Assembly: GCA_900468285.1 (NCBI GenBank)
Contig: UBTF01000001.1
Location: 124,001-188,000 of the forward strand
Source of the DNA: Hyphomicrobiales bacterium
GTDB lineage: Bacteria; Pseudomonadota; Alphaproteobacteria; Rhizobiales; Rhizobiaceae
Length of the DNA stretch: 64,000 nucleotides
Reading direction: 5' to 3'
Below, piece by piece: positions 24,807 through 34,235 of the stretch. Below the pieces are notes generated by a model. That model was not told where the DNA came from. It ran no database searches and saw nothing but the letters and a program-made list of their open reading frames with translations. The stretch's first letter is position 1, and each line of letters begins with the position of its first letter. The translations under genes were made by a program, and so were the position numbers.

Positions 24807-25478
24807 ATGATGGATTTCGAGACCGCACGCGGCAAGATGGTGGACAGCCAGTTGCGCACCACCGATGTGACGTCACATTCCGTGCTGAAGGCATTTCTGG
24901 CCGTGCCGCGGGAAGAGTTCGTGCCCGCCAACGTCAAGCAGATTGCCTATGCGGACGAGGACCTGCAGATCTGTCCTGCAAAGGACGGGCTTGGTGCCCG
25001 TTACGTCATGAAGGCATCGCCACTGGCCAAGCTGCTTCAGCTGGCCGCCATTACCAAGGATGATGTCGTACTCGAAATCGGTGGCGGACTGGGCTATGTC
25101 ACGGCGATCCTTTCGCAGCTCGCCGGTTCCGTCGTTTCGCTCGAGTCGGACGAGGAATTGAGCGCTGCTGCCACGGCCACCTTGTCGTCGCTGGGCTATG
25201 ACAATGTCGCGACCGTCACGGGCCCGCTGGACAAGGGTCATGCGGCGGAAGCGCCATATGATCTCATTTTCATCAATGGTTCTGTCGAGGAAGTTCCTGC
25301 CGCGCTGCTGGACCAGTTGCATGATGGCGGACGCCTGATTGCTGTCGTCGGCTATGGCAATTCGGCCAAGGCGACCGTTTATCGCCGGGACGGGAAGGGC
25401 ACATCCTCCACGTCGTTCTTCAACGCTTCCGTCAAGCCGGTTCCAGGCTTTGCCAAGGCGCGCGATTTCGTATTCTGA
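24807..25478 (+). CDS. Protein-L-isoaspartate O-methyltransferase family protein
   Basis: A 223-residue SAM-dependent methyltransferase with the PIMT-type N-terminus (MVDSQLRTTDVTSHSVLKAF, then VPREEFVP) and motif I VLEIGGGLGYVTAILS. The second PIMT-like gene in this window (pcm, 47923) has the canonical [12 protein letters not shown] motif. This copy has a different middle, and repair of isoaspartyl residues is not certain. Two adjacent ATG codons start the frame. A terminator follows, separating it from popZ. Confidence 0.8.
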   Translation: MMDFETARGKMVDSQLRTTDVTSHSVLKAFLAVPREEFVPANVKQIAYADEDLQICPAKDGLGARYVMKASPLAKLLQLAAITKDDVVLEIGGGLGYVTAILSQLAGSVVSLESDEELSAAATATLSSLGYDNVATVTGPLDKGHAAEAPYDLIFINGSVEEVPAALLDQLHDGGRLIAVVGYGNSAKATVYRRDGKGTSSTSFFNASVKPVPGFAKARDFVF

Positions 25479-25505
25479 TCGAGCTACCTCACAGAGGTCG
25501 ATGCG

Positions 25506-25538
25506 ATGCCGGGCCGCTCAGCCCGGCATTTTTGTTTT
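25506..25538 (+). terminator. Rho-independent terminator after PIMT-like gene
   Basis: Stem ATGCCGGGC with GCCCGGCAT, 6-base loop, followed by TTTTGTTTT. Typical of strong intrinsic terminators. Confidence 0.85.
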
Positions 25539-25680
25539 GTGACACGCGAATAAAGCTGTGTAACAAGCCACTTAGTGCGCTTCACCCGATTCAATTCCGT
25601 TCCCGACTGCCCTACACTCATGGTGATTCGGAGTGCGTATTTTGCTCCGTGCCCTCTTGAACGTGAAACCGGGGATAAAA

Positions 25681-26652
25681 ATGGCTCAGCCAAGTGTAGC
25701 GCGCGAACCATCCATGGAAGAAATTCTGGCGTCCATTCGCAGGATCATTGAAAGCAATGAACCTGCGTCTCCCGATGCCTTCTCAGCGCAGTTGCCGCCG
25801 GTTTACGACGAGGAAGAAGAAGAGGGGTCGCCCTTCTCTGCCGAGCTTGCAAGCCCTCCGGCACATGTGCCTCCGGCTGCCAATCAGGGTTATGGTGCCC
25901 GCCAGCCTGAGTTCTCCTATTCTGAGCGCCAGGATGCAGCATCCGTATCGGACGGCGCGGACAAGTCCATGTCGCTTGCGGATGTCGCGGCCCGTGTGCG
26001 CGCCGCCGCCGATAGAAATGCTGCCCTTGGACCCCAGGGCTATGCAGCCCAAAGGCTGGTTGAGCCTGCGCCTGTTTCGCACCCCCCGTTCCAGCAGGAA
26101 CGCGCGGCTGCAGCGGCTGCCACGCCCATCCGGCCAACGGACATGCGCCCGCTTCTGAATGCTGCGCAGACACCTTCGCGCCCACAGCAGGAGTTGCCGG
26201 CTGCGCCTGTGCCGGCTTCGAATTTTGCACGTCCTGTCGCAGTTGCACCAGAGCCCCAACAGCAAGCGCCCTTGTGGGAAAACATGGCGCTTCGCGGTGC
26301 CGTCGAGCCCGAGCAGCCGGTGGCTGCGCCGATTCCAGCTGCTGTGCAGAGAGAGCCGATCGCCGAAGAACGGATGTCGCAGCCGATGATCACGGAAGAG
26401 CCGCGCCGCCAGTCGGAAGAGGGCGGCCTTTCGCTCAACCTCATCTCCGCCGCCGCCGGCGCCCAGATCGCACAGTCCTTTGGTGAGCTGGCTGATCTTT
26501 TCGATGGTGTGGAGCGTCCAACCGTCGAGGAAATGGCGCAGGACATGTTGCGTCCGATGCTGAAAGACTGGCTGGAAGACAACCTTCCAACACTGGTCGA
26601 GCGTCTTGTGCGCGAAGAAATCGAACGCGTGGCGCGCGGTCCACGCCGCTAA
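25681..26652 (+). CDS. popZ: Polar organizing protein PopZ family (DUF2497)
   Basis: A 323-residue protein with the short conserved N-terminal helix (PSMEEILASIRRIIESNEP), a long Pro/Ala/Gln-rich acidic middle (about residues 40-250), and the conserved C-terminal oligomerisation region (FGELADLFDGVERPTVEEMA then MLRPMLKDWLEDNLPTLVER). This is PopZ, which forms a polar hub for chromosome and cell-cycle factors; in Agrobacterium it marks the growth pole. The frame opens at 25633, but the conserved start is at 25681. A stem-loop follows the stop. Confidence 0.9.
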   Translation: MAQPSVAREPSMEEILASIRRIIESNEPASPDAFSAQLPPVYDEEEEEGSPFSAELASPPAHVPPAANQGYGARQPEFSYSERQDAASVSDGADKSMSLADVAARVRAAADRNAALGPQGYAAQRLVEPAPVSHPPFQQERAAAAAATPIRPTDMRPLLNAAQTPSRPQQELPAAPVPASNFARPVAVAPEPQQQAPLWENMALRGAVEPEQPVAAPIPAAVQREPIAEERMSQPMITEEPRRQSEEGGLSLNLISAAAGAQIAQSFGELADLFDGVERPTVEEMAQDMLRPMLKDWLEDNLPTLVERLVREEIERVARGPRR

Positions 26653-26663
26653 GCCAATCGCAG

Positions 26664-26693
26664 ATATATTGGCGGTTCGTGCCGCCAATATAT
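26664..26693 (+). terminator. Perfect 12-bp stem-loop after popZ
   Basis: ATATATTGGCGG and CCGCCAATATAT flank a TTCGTG loop. There is no U run after it, so it is a stem-loop of uncertain terminator strength. Confidence 0.5.
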
Positions 26694-27041
26694 GCCCTCT
26701 TGCAGATGGACACCTTCCAATGGGTCAGTGATCTGTTGGATGTTTTTCAACATTCGCGTTCAGCTTTGCCAGAGGCGACTCTTATCCTCCACGCCGATTC
26801 TCTTTATGGCCGATGTTGAGCAAACACGGGTTCGCTTTTGCGCCGGGTCTGGTGTCTCAAGCCCGCGAATCGGGGCAGGGCCACTATATCGCATCCGCAT
26901 CGTGCGGCGTTTGGCGGGCTTTACCGTTGAAATATCCGGTTTCTGTTGACTCTCCCCCGCCCATCCTTATTTAAAAAATCAAGATTACGGCGCATCGCGA
27001 TCTCCAGCGGTCGGGGCGCGCCGTGAACAGATCCTATTGTC

Positions 27042-27085
27042 GCATGTCGTTTTCGCAAAACCGCTGCACATTTTGCGCGATATGC
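27042..27085. repeat. Nested palindrome resembling a common Rhizobiales intergenic repeat
   Basis: Outer arms GCATGTCG and CGATATGC pair with one G-U, inner arms CGCAAAA and TTTTGCG pair perfectly, and the loop is CCGCTGCACA. The order and sequence resemble a repeat I remember from many Rhizobiales intergenic regions. It ends 28 bases before the valS start. Confidence 0.5.
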
Positions 27086-27113
27086 TCCAGAACTCTAAAA
27101 TTCAGGTCAGTAA

Positions 27114-29957
27114 ATGCTCGAAAAGACCTACGATTCCGCATCTGTAGAACCGAAAATCGCCAAAGCCTGGGATGATGCCAACGCGTTTCGCGCTGGCGCA
27201 AATGCCAAGCCGGGCGCGGAAACCTTCACGATCGTCATTCCGCCGCCAAACGTGACGGGCTCCCTGCATATGGGCCACGCGCTCAACAACACGCTTCAGG
27301 ACATCATGGTCCGGTTCGAGCGTATGCGCGGGAAGGATGTGCTGTGGCAGCCGGGCATGGACCATGCCGGCATCGCGACGCAGATGGTTGTCGAGCGCAA
27401 GCTGATGGAAAACCAGCTTCCAGACCGTCGCACGATGGGACGTGAAGCCTTTGTCGAGAAAATCTGGGAGTGGAAGGACGAATCCGGCGGATTGATCTTC
27501 AATCAGCTGAAGCGTCTGGGCGCGTCCTGCGACTGGTCACGTGAACGCTTCACCATGGACGAGGGGCTTTCGCAGGCCGTTCTCGAGGTCTTCGTCACGC
27601 TTTACAAGCAGGGTCTGATCTACAAGGACAAGCGCCTTGTGAACTGGGACCCCAAGCTGCTGACGGCGATTTCCGATCTGGAAGTCGAGCCACAGGAGAT
27701 CAAGGGCAATCTGTGGCACTTCCGCTATCCGCTGGAGAAGGGCGTAACCTACCAATACCCGTGTGCATGGGATGACCGTGGAGAGCCGACGGAATACGAG
27801 ACCCGCGACTATATCGTCGTTGCGACCACCCGTCCCGAGACGATGCTGGGTGATACCGGCATTGCCGTCAATCCGGAAGACCGGCGTTACATGGGTATTG
27901 TCGGCAAGCATGTTATTCTGCCAATCGTCGGTCGCAAGATCCCGATTGTCGCGGATGACTACGCCGATCCGGCTGCCGGAACCGGTGCGGTGAAGATTAC
28001 GCCTGCGCATGACTTCAACGACTTTGAGGTCGGCAAGCGCACAGGTCTCCGCGCCATCAACATCATGAATATCGATGGCACGATCTGCATCAAGGAAAAC
28101 GAGGATTTCCTCGAAGGGCTGGATCATCCCGCCGCGCTGCATGGCGCATGGGACCGTCTTGAAGGGCAGGACCGTTTTGCCGCGCGCAAGATCATCGTGG
28201 AAATTTTCGAAGAGGCCGGTCTTCTCGACAAGATCGAACCGCACAAGCACATGGTGCCGCATGGCGACCGTGGCGGGGTGCCTATCGAGCCGCGCCTGAC
28301 GGAGCAGTGGTATGTGGACGCCAAGACGCTCGCCAAGCCCGCGATTGAGAGCGTGCGCGAAGGCCGCACCAATTTCGTGCCGAAGAACTGGGACAAGACC
28401 TATTACGAGTGGATGGAAAACATCCAGCCGTGGTGCGTTTCCCGCCAGCTGTGGTGGGGACACCAGATTCCCGCATGGTATGGTCCCGATGGACAGGTTT
28501 TCGTTGAGAAAACGGAAGAAGAGGCGCTGAACGCAGCAATCCAGCACTATATTTCCCACGAGGGCCCATGGAAGGCCTGGGTCGAGGAGAAGCTTGAAAA
28601 CTTCAAGCCGGACGAAATCCTGACCCGTGATGAAGACGTGCTGGATACGTGGTTCTCGTCTGCGCTCTGGCCGTTTTCGACGCTCGGCTGGCCGGACAAG
28701 ACGCCGGAACTGGCGCGCTATTATCCGACCAATGTTCTCGTTACCGGCTTCGACATCATCTTCTTCTGGGTTGCCCGCATGATGATGATGGGCCTTCATT
28801 TCATGAAGGACGACGCAGGCCACGCTGTAGAGCCGTTCAACACGGTCTATGTTCATGCGCTGGTTCGCGACAAGAACGGCCAGAAGATGTCGAAGTCCAA
28901 GGGCAACGTCATCGACCCGCTGGAACTGATCGACGAGTATGGTGCCGATGCGCTGCGCTTTACGCTGGCTGTGATGGCCGCGCAGGGCCGCGACGTGAAG
29001 CTGGACCCGGCCCGCATCGCCGGTTACCGCAACTTCGGCACGAAGCTGTGGAACGCAACGCGTTTTGCCGAGATGAACGGCGTCAAGCGCGATCCGCATT
29101 TCCTTCCGGAAGCGGCAACGCTGACAATCAACCGCTGGATTCTGACGGAACTCGCCAATACGGCAAAGGATGTCACGACCGCAATCGAGAACTATCGCTT
29201 CAACGACGCTGCAAGTTCTCTGTACCGCTTCGTCTGGAACCAGGTCTGCGATTGGTATCTGGAACTGCTGAAGCCTGTTTTCAGCGGCGACGACGAAGTT
29301 GCCAAGGCAGAGGCGCAGGCTTGCGTGGCCTATGTTCTGGAAGAGATCTACAAGCTGCTTCATCCCTTCATGCCGTTCATGACGGAAGAGCTGTGGGCGC
29401 ATTCGGCAGGTGAGGGCGAAAGCCGTGCGGACCTGCTGTGCCACACCGACTGGCCAGCTCCGCAGTTCCGCGATGATGCGGCTGCGGCGGAAATCAACTG
29501 GCTTGTGGATCTCGTCTCGGGCATTCGCTCGACTCGCTCGGAAATGAACGTACCTCCGGGTGCGACAGCGCCGCTGGTCATCGTAGCTGCAAACCCGACG
29601 ACAGAAATGCGTCTGGATCGTCATTCTGCTGCTATCCGCCGGTTGGCGAGAGCCGACGAAATTCTGGCGGCAGACGTGGCTCCCAAGGGTTCGGCACAGC
29701 TGGTGCTGGGTGAGGCGACCGTGTGCATTCCGCTCGGCAATCTCATCGATATCGCTGCTGAAAAGTCGCGCCTTGAAAAGGCGATTGGCAAAGCAGACGC
29801 CGAACTGGAGCGGATCGACAAGAAACTGTCGAACGAGAAGTTTGTGGCCAATGCCGATCCGGAAGTCGTGGCTGCAGACCGCGAGCGCAAGGCCGAGCTT
29901 GAGGTCCAGATCAAGAGCCTGAGAGTGGCGCTTGAGCGCGTCAACGAAGCGGGCTGA
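27114..29957 (+). CDS. valS: Valyl-tRNA synthetase
   Basis: The 947-residue class Ia synthetase carries HMGH at residues 52-55 (PPPNVTGSLHMGHALNN), the WWGHQIPAWY segment, and KMSKS at about residues 591-595 (GQKMSKSKGNVIDP). An editing domain (TTRPETMLGDTGIAV) discriminates against threonine. The C-terminal coiled coil is visible (EKSRLEKAIGKADAELERID). Length is normal for the family. A strong terminator follows. Confidence 0.97.
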   Translation: MLEKTYDSASVEPKIAKAWDDANAFRAGANAKPGAETFTIVIPPPNVTGSLHMGHALNNTLQDIMVRFERMRGKDVLWQPGMDHAGIATQMVVERKLMENQLPDRRTMGREAFVEKIWEWKDESGGLIFNQLKRLGASCDWSRERFTMDEGLSQAVLEVFVTLYKQGLIYKDKRLVNWDPKLLTAISDLEVEPQEIKGNLWHFRYPLEKGVTYQYPCAWDDRGEPTEYETRDYIVVATTRPETMLGDTGIAVNPEDRRYMGIVGKHVILPIVGRKIPIVADDYADPAAGTGAVKITPAHDFNDFEVGKRTGLRAINIMNIDGTICIKENEDFLEGLDHPAALHGAWDRLEGQDRFAARKIIVEIFEEAGLLDKIEPHKHMVPHGDRGGVPIEPRLTEQWYVDAKTLAKPAIESVREGRTNFVPKNWDKTYYEWMENIQPWCVSRQLWWGHQIPAWYGPDGQVFVEKTEEEALNAAIQHYISHEGPWKAWVEEKLENFKPDEILTRDEDVLDTWFSSALWPFSTLGWPDKTPELARYYPTNVLVTGFDIIFFWVARMMMMGLHFMKDDAGHAVEPFNTVYVHALVRDKNGQKMSKSKGNVIDPLELIDEYGADALRFTLAVMAAQGRDVKLDPARIAGYRNFGTKLWNATRFAEMNGVKRDPHFLPEAATLTINRWILTELANTAKDVTTAIENYRFNDAASSLYRFVWNQVCDWYLELLKPVFSGDDEVAKAEAQACVAYVLEEIYKLLHPFMPFMTEELWAHSAGEGESRADLLCHTDWPAPQFRDDAAAAEINWLVDLVSGIRSTRSEMNVPPGATAPLVIVAANPTTEMRLDRHSAAIRRLARADEILAADVAPKGSAQLVLGEATVCIPLGNLIDIAAEKSRLEKAIGKADAELERIDKKLSNEKFVANADPEVVAADRERKAELEVQIKSLRVALERVNEAG

Positions 29958-29980
29958 ATTCATCGCCAGACCAGAATTGG

Positions 29981-30011
29981 AGCCGCCCTTGTTTCAGGGG
30001 CGGCTTTTTTG
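29981..30011 (+). terminator. Rho-independent terminator after valS
   Basis: Stem AGCCGCCC with GGGCGGCT (8 bp), followed by TTTTTT. It lies 24 bases after the valS stop codon. Confidence 0.85.
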
Positions 30012-30378
30012 TGTCTCCACGACCGTTCGATCCGTGTGAAATGGGATGGATTCGAAGATGCAAAGCGGGGAGATGGTCAGGTATCTCCGACCGTTCCGTT
30101 CCAAAAAGGCGAATGCGGTGTTTTTGCGTGTGAAAATTGTGGATGTTGTGAGATGGTCACACTAATTCGCGAGATTGATATATCTTTCTCCGAAATAAGG
30201 ATTAATCCGTAGGAATTAGAAAAATCGCCTATATTAGACAGATGTCCCCATGTTCATCAGCATTTTACGTAAATTCTTTTTGCACTGCAAAATCAATGCA
30301 CTGTCCTGCGACAGATTGTCTTTTTTTTCAAAGCCCTTCAGTTTCACTGCCACGACATTGCCTTGATTGGGGAGAGAG
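30012..30378. other. Upstream region of the FadL-type porin gene
   Basis: AT-rich, no convincing gene. An imperfect palindrome TGTGA-GATGG-TCACA (30147-30161) resembles a CRP/FNR-family site but has a 5-base spacer, and GGATTAATCC occurs near 30203. The frame at 30009-30212 is not supported. Confidence 0.3.
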
Positions 30379-31647
30379 ATGGCAACACAAAATCATATCA
30401 TAAAAGGCGCATTGAGCCTTGCTATCGGTATCACGTCGATCACACCTGCGTTCGCGGGCGGCCTGGACAGAGGCGGATACAATATCGACCAATTGTTCGA
30501 TGCATCGCCTTTCACATTTTCCTCCGGCGTTACTTATGTAATGCCACAGCGGAAGCTGAAAAATGCGCGTGACACCGATCTGTCAGACGGATCTGGAACG
30601 AACGGATTGGGTGCAGGCACCACCTATGCTGATGACTCCGAGAATTATGCGATTCCCTATGTAGGGATAAAGGGCGGCTATGACGCCATCGACTGTCTGG
30701 TGGACTACTCGCAGCCCTTCGGTGCGCATCTGGAACCCGGCGCCGGTTGGGTGGGTGCACAAAGCAACATCGAAACGAAAGTTCGTACCGATAATTACGG
30801 CCTGACATGCTCCTACAAGTTTGACGTCGGTCCGGGACAATTCCGCGTCATCGGCGGCGGTTTCTATCAGGAAATTGAAGGTTCCAAGACACGCCTCGTT
30901 GCGCCGATCACGGGACCAGCATCCGCACTCTACAGTGGCGTCGGTCGTCTTGAGATGAGCGACGAAGCACCGGGCTGGAGAGCCGGTGTTGCCTACGAAA
31001 TTCCGGAATATGCCCTGCGTGCAAGCCTCGTCTATAACAGCCGGGTGAAATACGACAACCTATCCGGCACGCTTGACCTGACACAGGTGCCGACTGCCGT
31101 TAACCCGCTGAACCCTTTCCTCGGTCGCCGTTTCGGCGTCGTTGGCTCTGCTGAAGCGCCGGACTCTCTGGAACTGAAGGTTCAAAGCGGTATCGCACCA
31201 GACTGGCTTGCCTTCGGTTCTGTAAAGTGGACCAACTGGAGCCTCATCCAGTCCATCGGCTTCTGCCCGGTCGCATCCACAGGCCTGCCTTGCCCTCCGG
31301 GCGGCGTCACATCGCTCGACCTTCTCTATCGTGATGGCTGGACCGTATCTGGCGGTATCGGGCACAAGTTCAACGAACAGTGGTCTGGCGCTGTCAGCCT
31401 GACATGGGACAGAGGCACAAGCACGGGCGTTGGTACGCAGACCGATAGCTGGACCCTCGGTACGGGCGTGTCATATGCCGTCAACGAGAATGTGGAACTG
31501 CGTCTTGCCGGCGCTATCGGCCTTCTGACGAGCGGAAGCTCTGGTGCGGTCACCCGTGGTGGCTTCACCTACGGCGACGACGTTTCCTACGACTTCGGCA
31601 ACGATATCGTCACCGCCGTCTCCACCTCGCTCAAAGTCAAATTCTAA
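30379..31647 (+). CDS. OmpP1/FadL family outer-membrane transport protein
   Basis: A 422-residue outer-membrane beta-barrel protein with a signal peptide (LSLAIGITSITPAFA) and the FadL-like start of the mature protein (GGLDRGGYNIDQLFD, then ASPFTFSSGVTYVMPQRKLK). The C-terminus ends in a phenylalanine (SLKVKF), the sorting signal for Bam. FadL proteins take up long-chain fatty acids and other hydrophobic compounds; the substrate is not known. GGGGAGAGAG is the ribosome-binding site for the ATG at 30379. Confidence 0.85.
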   Translation: MATQNHIIKGALSLAIGITSITPAFAGGLDRGGYNIDQLFDASPFTFSSGVTYVMPQRKLKNARDTDLSDGSGTNGLGAGTTYADDSENYAIPYVGIKGGYDAIDCLVDYSQPFGAHLEPGAGWVGAQSNIETKVRTDNYGLTCSYKFDVGPGQFRVIGGGFYQEIEGSKTRLVAPITGPASALYSGVGRLEMSDEAPGWRAGVAYEIPEYALRASLVYNSRVKYDNLSGTLDLTQVPTAVNPLNPFLGRRFGVVGSAEAPDSLELKVQSGIAPDWLAFGSVKWTNWSLIQSIGFCPVASTGLPCPPGGVTSLDLLYRDGWTVSGGIGHKFNEQWSGAVSLTWDRGTSTGVGTQTDSWTLGTGVSYAVNENVELRLAGAIGLLTSGSSGAVTRGGFTYGDDVSYDFGNDIVTAVSTSLKVKF

Positions 31648-31668
31648 GGCTTATTGAGGACAAAATGG

Positions 31669-31696
31669 ACCCGGTCTTTCGAGACCGGGTTTTTTG
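31669..31696 (+). terminator. Rho-independent terminator after FadL-type gene
   Basis: A 9-bp stem ACCCGGTCT with AGACCGGGT around a TTCG tetraloop, followed by six T. One of the clearest terminators in the window. Confidence 0.92.
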
Positions 31697-32169
31697 TTGC
31701 CTGCTCGCAATATTGTGACGATTTGGCAACATATTTCTGCAACCTTCACGTAGCGTAAGAATGCGGGCTTATTTGTCCATTTCCCGCCACAAACAAGTTG
31801 CTTGCTTGTTTTTGAGATCGCGGGAATGGGAAGAATATGCAGGCTTCGAAAGTGGTTCTGCGGAAGTGGTTAATGTGAAAACTGGTGTAGATTCAGTATC
31901 TAAGCAAGTAGAAACGGGAAAGGTTCTCCCTCTATTGCTTGGATCGATTCAAACGGCTGCCAAACGCCGTTATGTTGCCGGAAACGGCGCTTACATTCGT
32001 TTTCATGCAAATACTGATCGACCGCCGCAAATGATCACTGGCAGCACGATGAAAAGTGCGGCTGGAAAGACGCAGTGTGTTCTAAATTCGCAGCCCGGCC
32101 TCGAATTGGCTTTGCAGTATCGCGCAAGTATTCGCTATACGCCGGGAAGAGTGAGAGAAGTCCGTTGAA
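31697..32169. other. Upstream region of exoR
   Basis: About 470 bases with no strongly supported gene. A 135-codon frame (31761-32168) ends 1 base before exoR, but has no ribosome-binding site that I see and no recognisable domain. Hairpins: AAACAAG/CTTGTTT at 31791-31811 and CGCCGTT/AACGGCG at 31965-31989. It may be a long 5' leader. Confidence 0.35.
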
Positions 32170-32964
32170 ATGCTGAAATGTGACATCAACGTTTTTAGGC
32201 CACTGTGTACGGGCATGTTGCTGGCGGTGCTTGCAATGCCCGCTGCGGCTTTCGATATCAATTCCGGCGTGACGAAGGAATCCGGCCCTTTCGACCTGTT
32301 CAAGTTCGGCTTCAAGTCCTACAAGAGCGGCAAGAAGGAAGATGCTGTCGAGGCCTATCGTTATGCGGCGGAAAAGGGTCATACCGGCTCTCGCTGGGCG
32401 CTTGCCAATATGTATGCCTTCGGCGACGGCGTGCCCAAGAATGATTTCGAAGCCTTCAAGATTTACAGCGAAATTGCCAGCCAAGGCGTGGAGCCCGGTT
32501 CCGAGGATACGGGCTTTTTCGTCAACGCGCTGCTTTCGCTGGCCGACTACTACCGCCATGGCATTCCTGGCAGCCCGGTCAAGACCGACCTGTCGCAGGC
32601 CCGCCAGCTCTATTTCCAGGTTGCTTCCACCTTCGGCGTGGCTGAGGCCCAGTTCGAACTCGCACAGATGATACTGGCGGGCGAGGGTGGGCGCGCAGAC
32701 GCGCAGCAGGCCAAGAAATGGCTCAATCAGGCGCGCAAGCACGGCCATGCCGGTGCCATGTCCATCTTCGGCAATCTGCTGTTTCAGGAAGGCCAGACCG
32801 TGCGCGGGCTTGCTTTCATGACGGCTGCGCTGGACAAGTGTTCCGCCGTCAATTGCAAGTGGATACAGAACCTGCAGGAACAGGCCTTCTCTGTTGCAGC
32901 CGAAGACGATCGCCGCGTGGCGATTTCGCTAGCGCAGAATATCGCGCTGGGTGATGCGGACTGA
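32170..32964 (+). CDS. exoR: Sel1-repeat regulator ExoR
   Basis: The 264-residue periplasmic protein has an N-terminal signal (TGMLLAVLAMPAAA, with cleavage before FDINSG) and Sel1-like helical repeats, for example GHTGSRWALANMYAFGDGVP and STFGVAEAQFELAQMILAGE. The overall pattern is that of rhizobial ExoR, which binds and restrains the ExoS/ChvG sensor kinase. Acid or host signals lead to ExoR proteolysis and activation of ChvG-ChvI, with effects on exopolysaccharide, motility and virulence. Identification is by length and recalled sequence. Confidence 0.9.
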   Translation: MLKCDINVFRPLCTGMLLAVLAMPAAAFDINSGVTKESGPFDLFKFGFKSYKSGKKEDAVEAYRYAAEKGHTGSRWALANMYAFGDGVPKNDFEAFKIYSEIASQGVEPGSEDTGFFVNALLSLADYYRHGIPGSPVKTDLSQARQLYFQVASTFGVAEAQFELAQMILAGEGGRADAQQAKKWLNQARKHGHAGAMSIFGNLLFQEGQTVRGLAFMTAALDKCSAVNCKWIQNLQEQAFSVAAEDDRRVAISLAQNIALGDAD

Positions 32965-33015
32965 TCCTGGGCGAGGTTGGCCAGCACTGGCACCGTGTGC
33001 CGCTGGCTGTGTTCC

Positions 33016-33810
33016 TCAGACGGGCTTGAAATCAAAATAGCCGCAGACGGGAACATGGTCTGATGGCTTTTCCCATGCGCGGACATGCTTCTCTACCGAA
33101 ACGGATTGCAATCTGTCCGCAGCCTCCGATGACAGCATCAGGTGATCGATGCGGATGCCGTTGTTCTTCGGCCAGGCACCGGCTTGGTAATCCCAGAACG
33201 TATAAAGACCGGCCTCATCGGTTGTGGCGCGGGCAGCATCGGTAAAGCCCAGATTTTCAAGCTTGCGGAAAGCGGCGCGGGTTTGCGGCAGGAAGAGTGC
33301 GTCTCCCTCCCATGCGCGCGGATCGTAGCAATCGAAGGGTTCTGGGATGACGTTGTAGTCTCCGGCGAGGATCAGCGGTTCCTCGAGCAGCAGCCGGTTC
33401 GCGGCAAATCGTCTCAACCGTTCCATCCACGCCAGCTTGTAGGGGTATTTGACGGGATCATCCGGCGGATTGCCATTGGGAAGGTAGAGCGAGCACACAC
33501 GGATGACGCCACCGGACACAGAGAACACGCCTTCGATGAAGCGGGCCTGTTCATCGCTCTCGTCACCCGGCAAGCCGCGATTGACCTCGTCCGGCGTCAT
33601 CTTGGAAAGTAGCGCCACGCCGTTGAAGCCCTTCTGGCCATGCGTCTCCACATGGTAGCCGAGCGCCTCGATTTCCTGACGCGGAAAATTCTCATCGACG
33701 GATTTGATTTCCTGAAGGCAGGCGATATCGGGGTCGGAATCCTTCAGCCATTGGCAAAGGTTTTCGATGCGCGCCTTGACGCCGTTGATGTTCCAGGTGG
33801 CAATCTTCAT
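33016..33810 (-). CDS. xthA: Exodeoxyribonuclease III
   Basis: A 264-residue AP endonuclease/3'-exonuclease. Motifs: MKIATWNINGVKAR at the start, LQEIKS (metal-binding Glu), YLPNGNPPDD, AGDYNVIPEPFDCYDP, RIDHLMLS and PSDHVPV (catalytic His) at the end. It repairs abasic sites. The start is at 33810, since the family begins MKIATWN; 33822 would add MEHP. It is on the opposite strand to exoR and 95 bases from erpA. Confidence 0.95.
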   Translation of the reverse strand: MKIATWNINGVKARIENLCQWLKDSDPDIACLQEIKSVDENFPRQEIEALGYHVETHGQKGFNGVALLSKMTPDEVNRGLPGDESDEQARFIEGVFSVSGGVIRVCSLYLPNGNPPDDPVKYPYKLAWMERLRRFAANRLLLEEPLILAGDYNVIPEPFDCYDPRAWEGDALFLPQTRAAFRKLENLGFTDAARATTDEAGLYTFWDYQAGAWPKNNGIRIDHLMLSSEAADRLQSVSVEKHVRAWEKPSDHVPVCGYFDFKPV

Positions 33811-33905
33811 CGGATGTTCCATTCTCAGATGGAAACCGTTTTAACCGATGCGCAGCCGAATGCCACCCGTTTTCACGGTATCAACAGGCGCGATGTGCAT
33901 TTGGC

Positions 33906-34235
33906 TCAGATGGAAAAGCTGGTCCCGCAGCCACAGCTTGCAACGGCGTTTGGGTTCTTGATCTGGAAGGACTGGCCGAGAAGATTGTCGACGAAATCGA
34001 TTTCTGAACCTTCCATGTAGATCACGGACATGCTGTCGATCAGCACCTTGGCGTTATCGCGCGCGATGACGAGGTCGTCCTGTGTCGGTTCGCCGTCCAG
34101 GTCGAACTTGTAGGAAAAACCGGAGCAGCCGCCGCCCTCGACGGAGACCCGCAGGGACTGCTTGCCTTCTTCTGCGGCGACAATCTGGGCGATTCGCTTT
34201 GCGGCGGATTCTGAAAGTGTAATGGCTGTGGTCAT
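33906..34235 (-). CDS. erpA: Iron-sulfur cluster insertion protein ErpA/A-type carrier
   Basis: The 109-residue A-type carrier has three conserved cysteines, C37 (GGGCSGF), C101 and C103 (SCGCGTSF), which hold an Fe-S cluster for transfer to target enzymes. Naming it ErpA rather than another HesB/IscA family member is a best guess. It is divergent from dgt, with 192 bases between. Confidence 0.9.
   Translation of the reverse strand: MTTAITLSESAAKRIAQIVAAEEGKQSLRVSVEGGGCSGFSYKFDLDGEPTQDDLVIARDNAKVLIDSMSVIYMEGSEIDFVDNLLGQSFQIKNPNAVASCGCGTSFSI

Larger units (their letters stand above)
26653..27113. other. popZ-valS intergenic region
   Basis: 461 bases with the popZ stem-loop and no convincing gene. 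A weak candidate promoter for valS is TTGACT (26946-26951), a 16-base spacer and TATTTA (26968-26973). A nested stem-loop lies at 27042-27085. No T-box elements were found. Confidence 0.35.

Noticed and set aside
27537-29963. 808-codon open frame antisense to valS
   Set aside because: It is Arg/His/Gln-rich with no domain and lies fully within a well-supported synthetase gene. High GC at third positions opens such antisense frames.
30009-30212. 67-codon frame after valS
   Set aside because: It begins inside the terminator T run and has no ribosome-binding site or recognisable pattern.
31761-32168. 135-codon frame just upstream of exoR
   Set aside because: No ribosome-binding site or domain, and the Ser/Arg/Lys-rich product lacks a coding pattern. 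Noted as possible leader instead.
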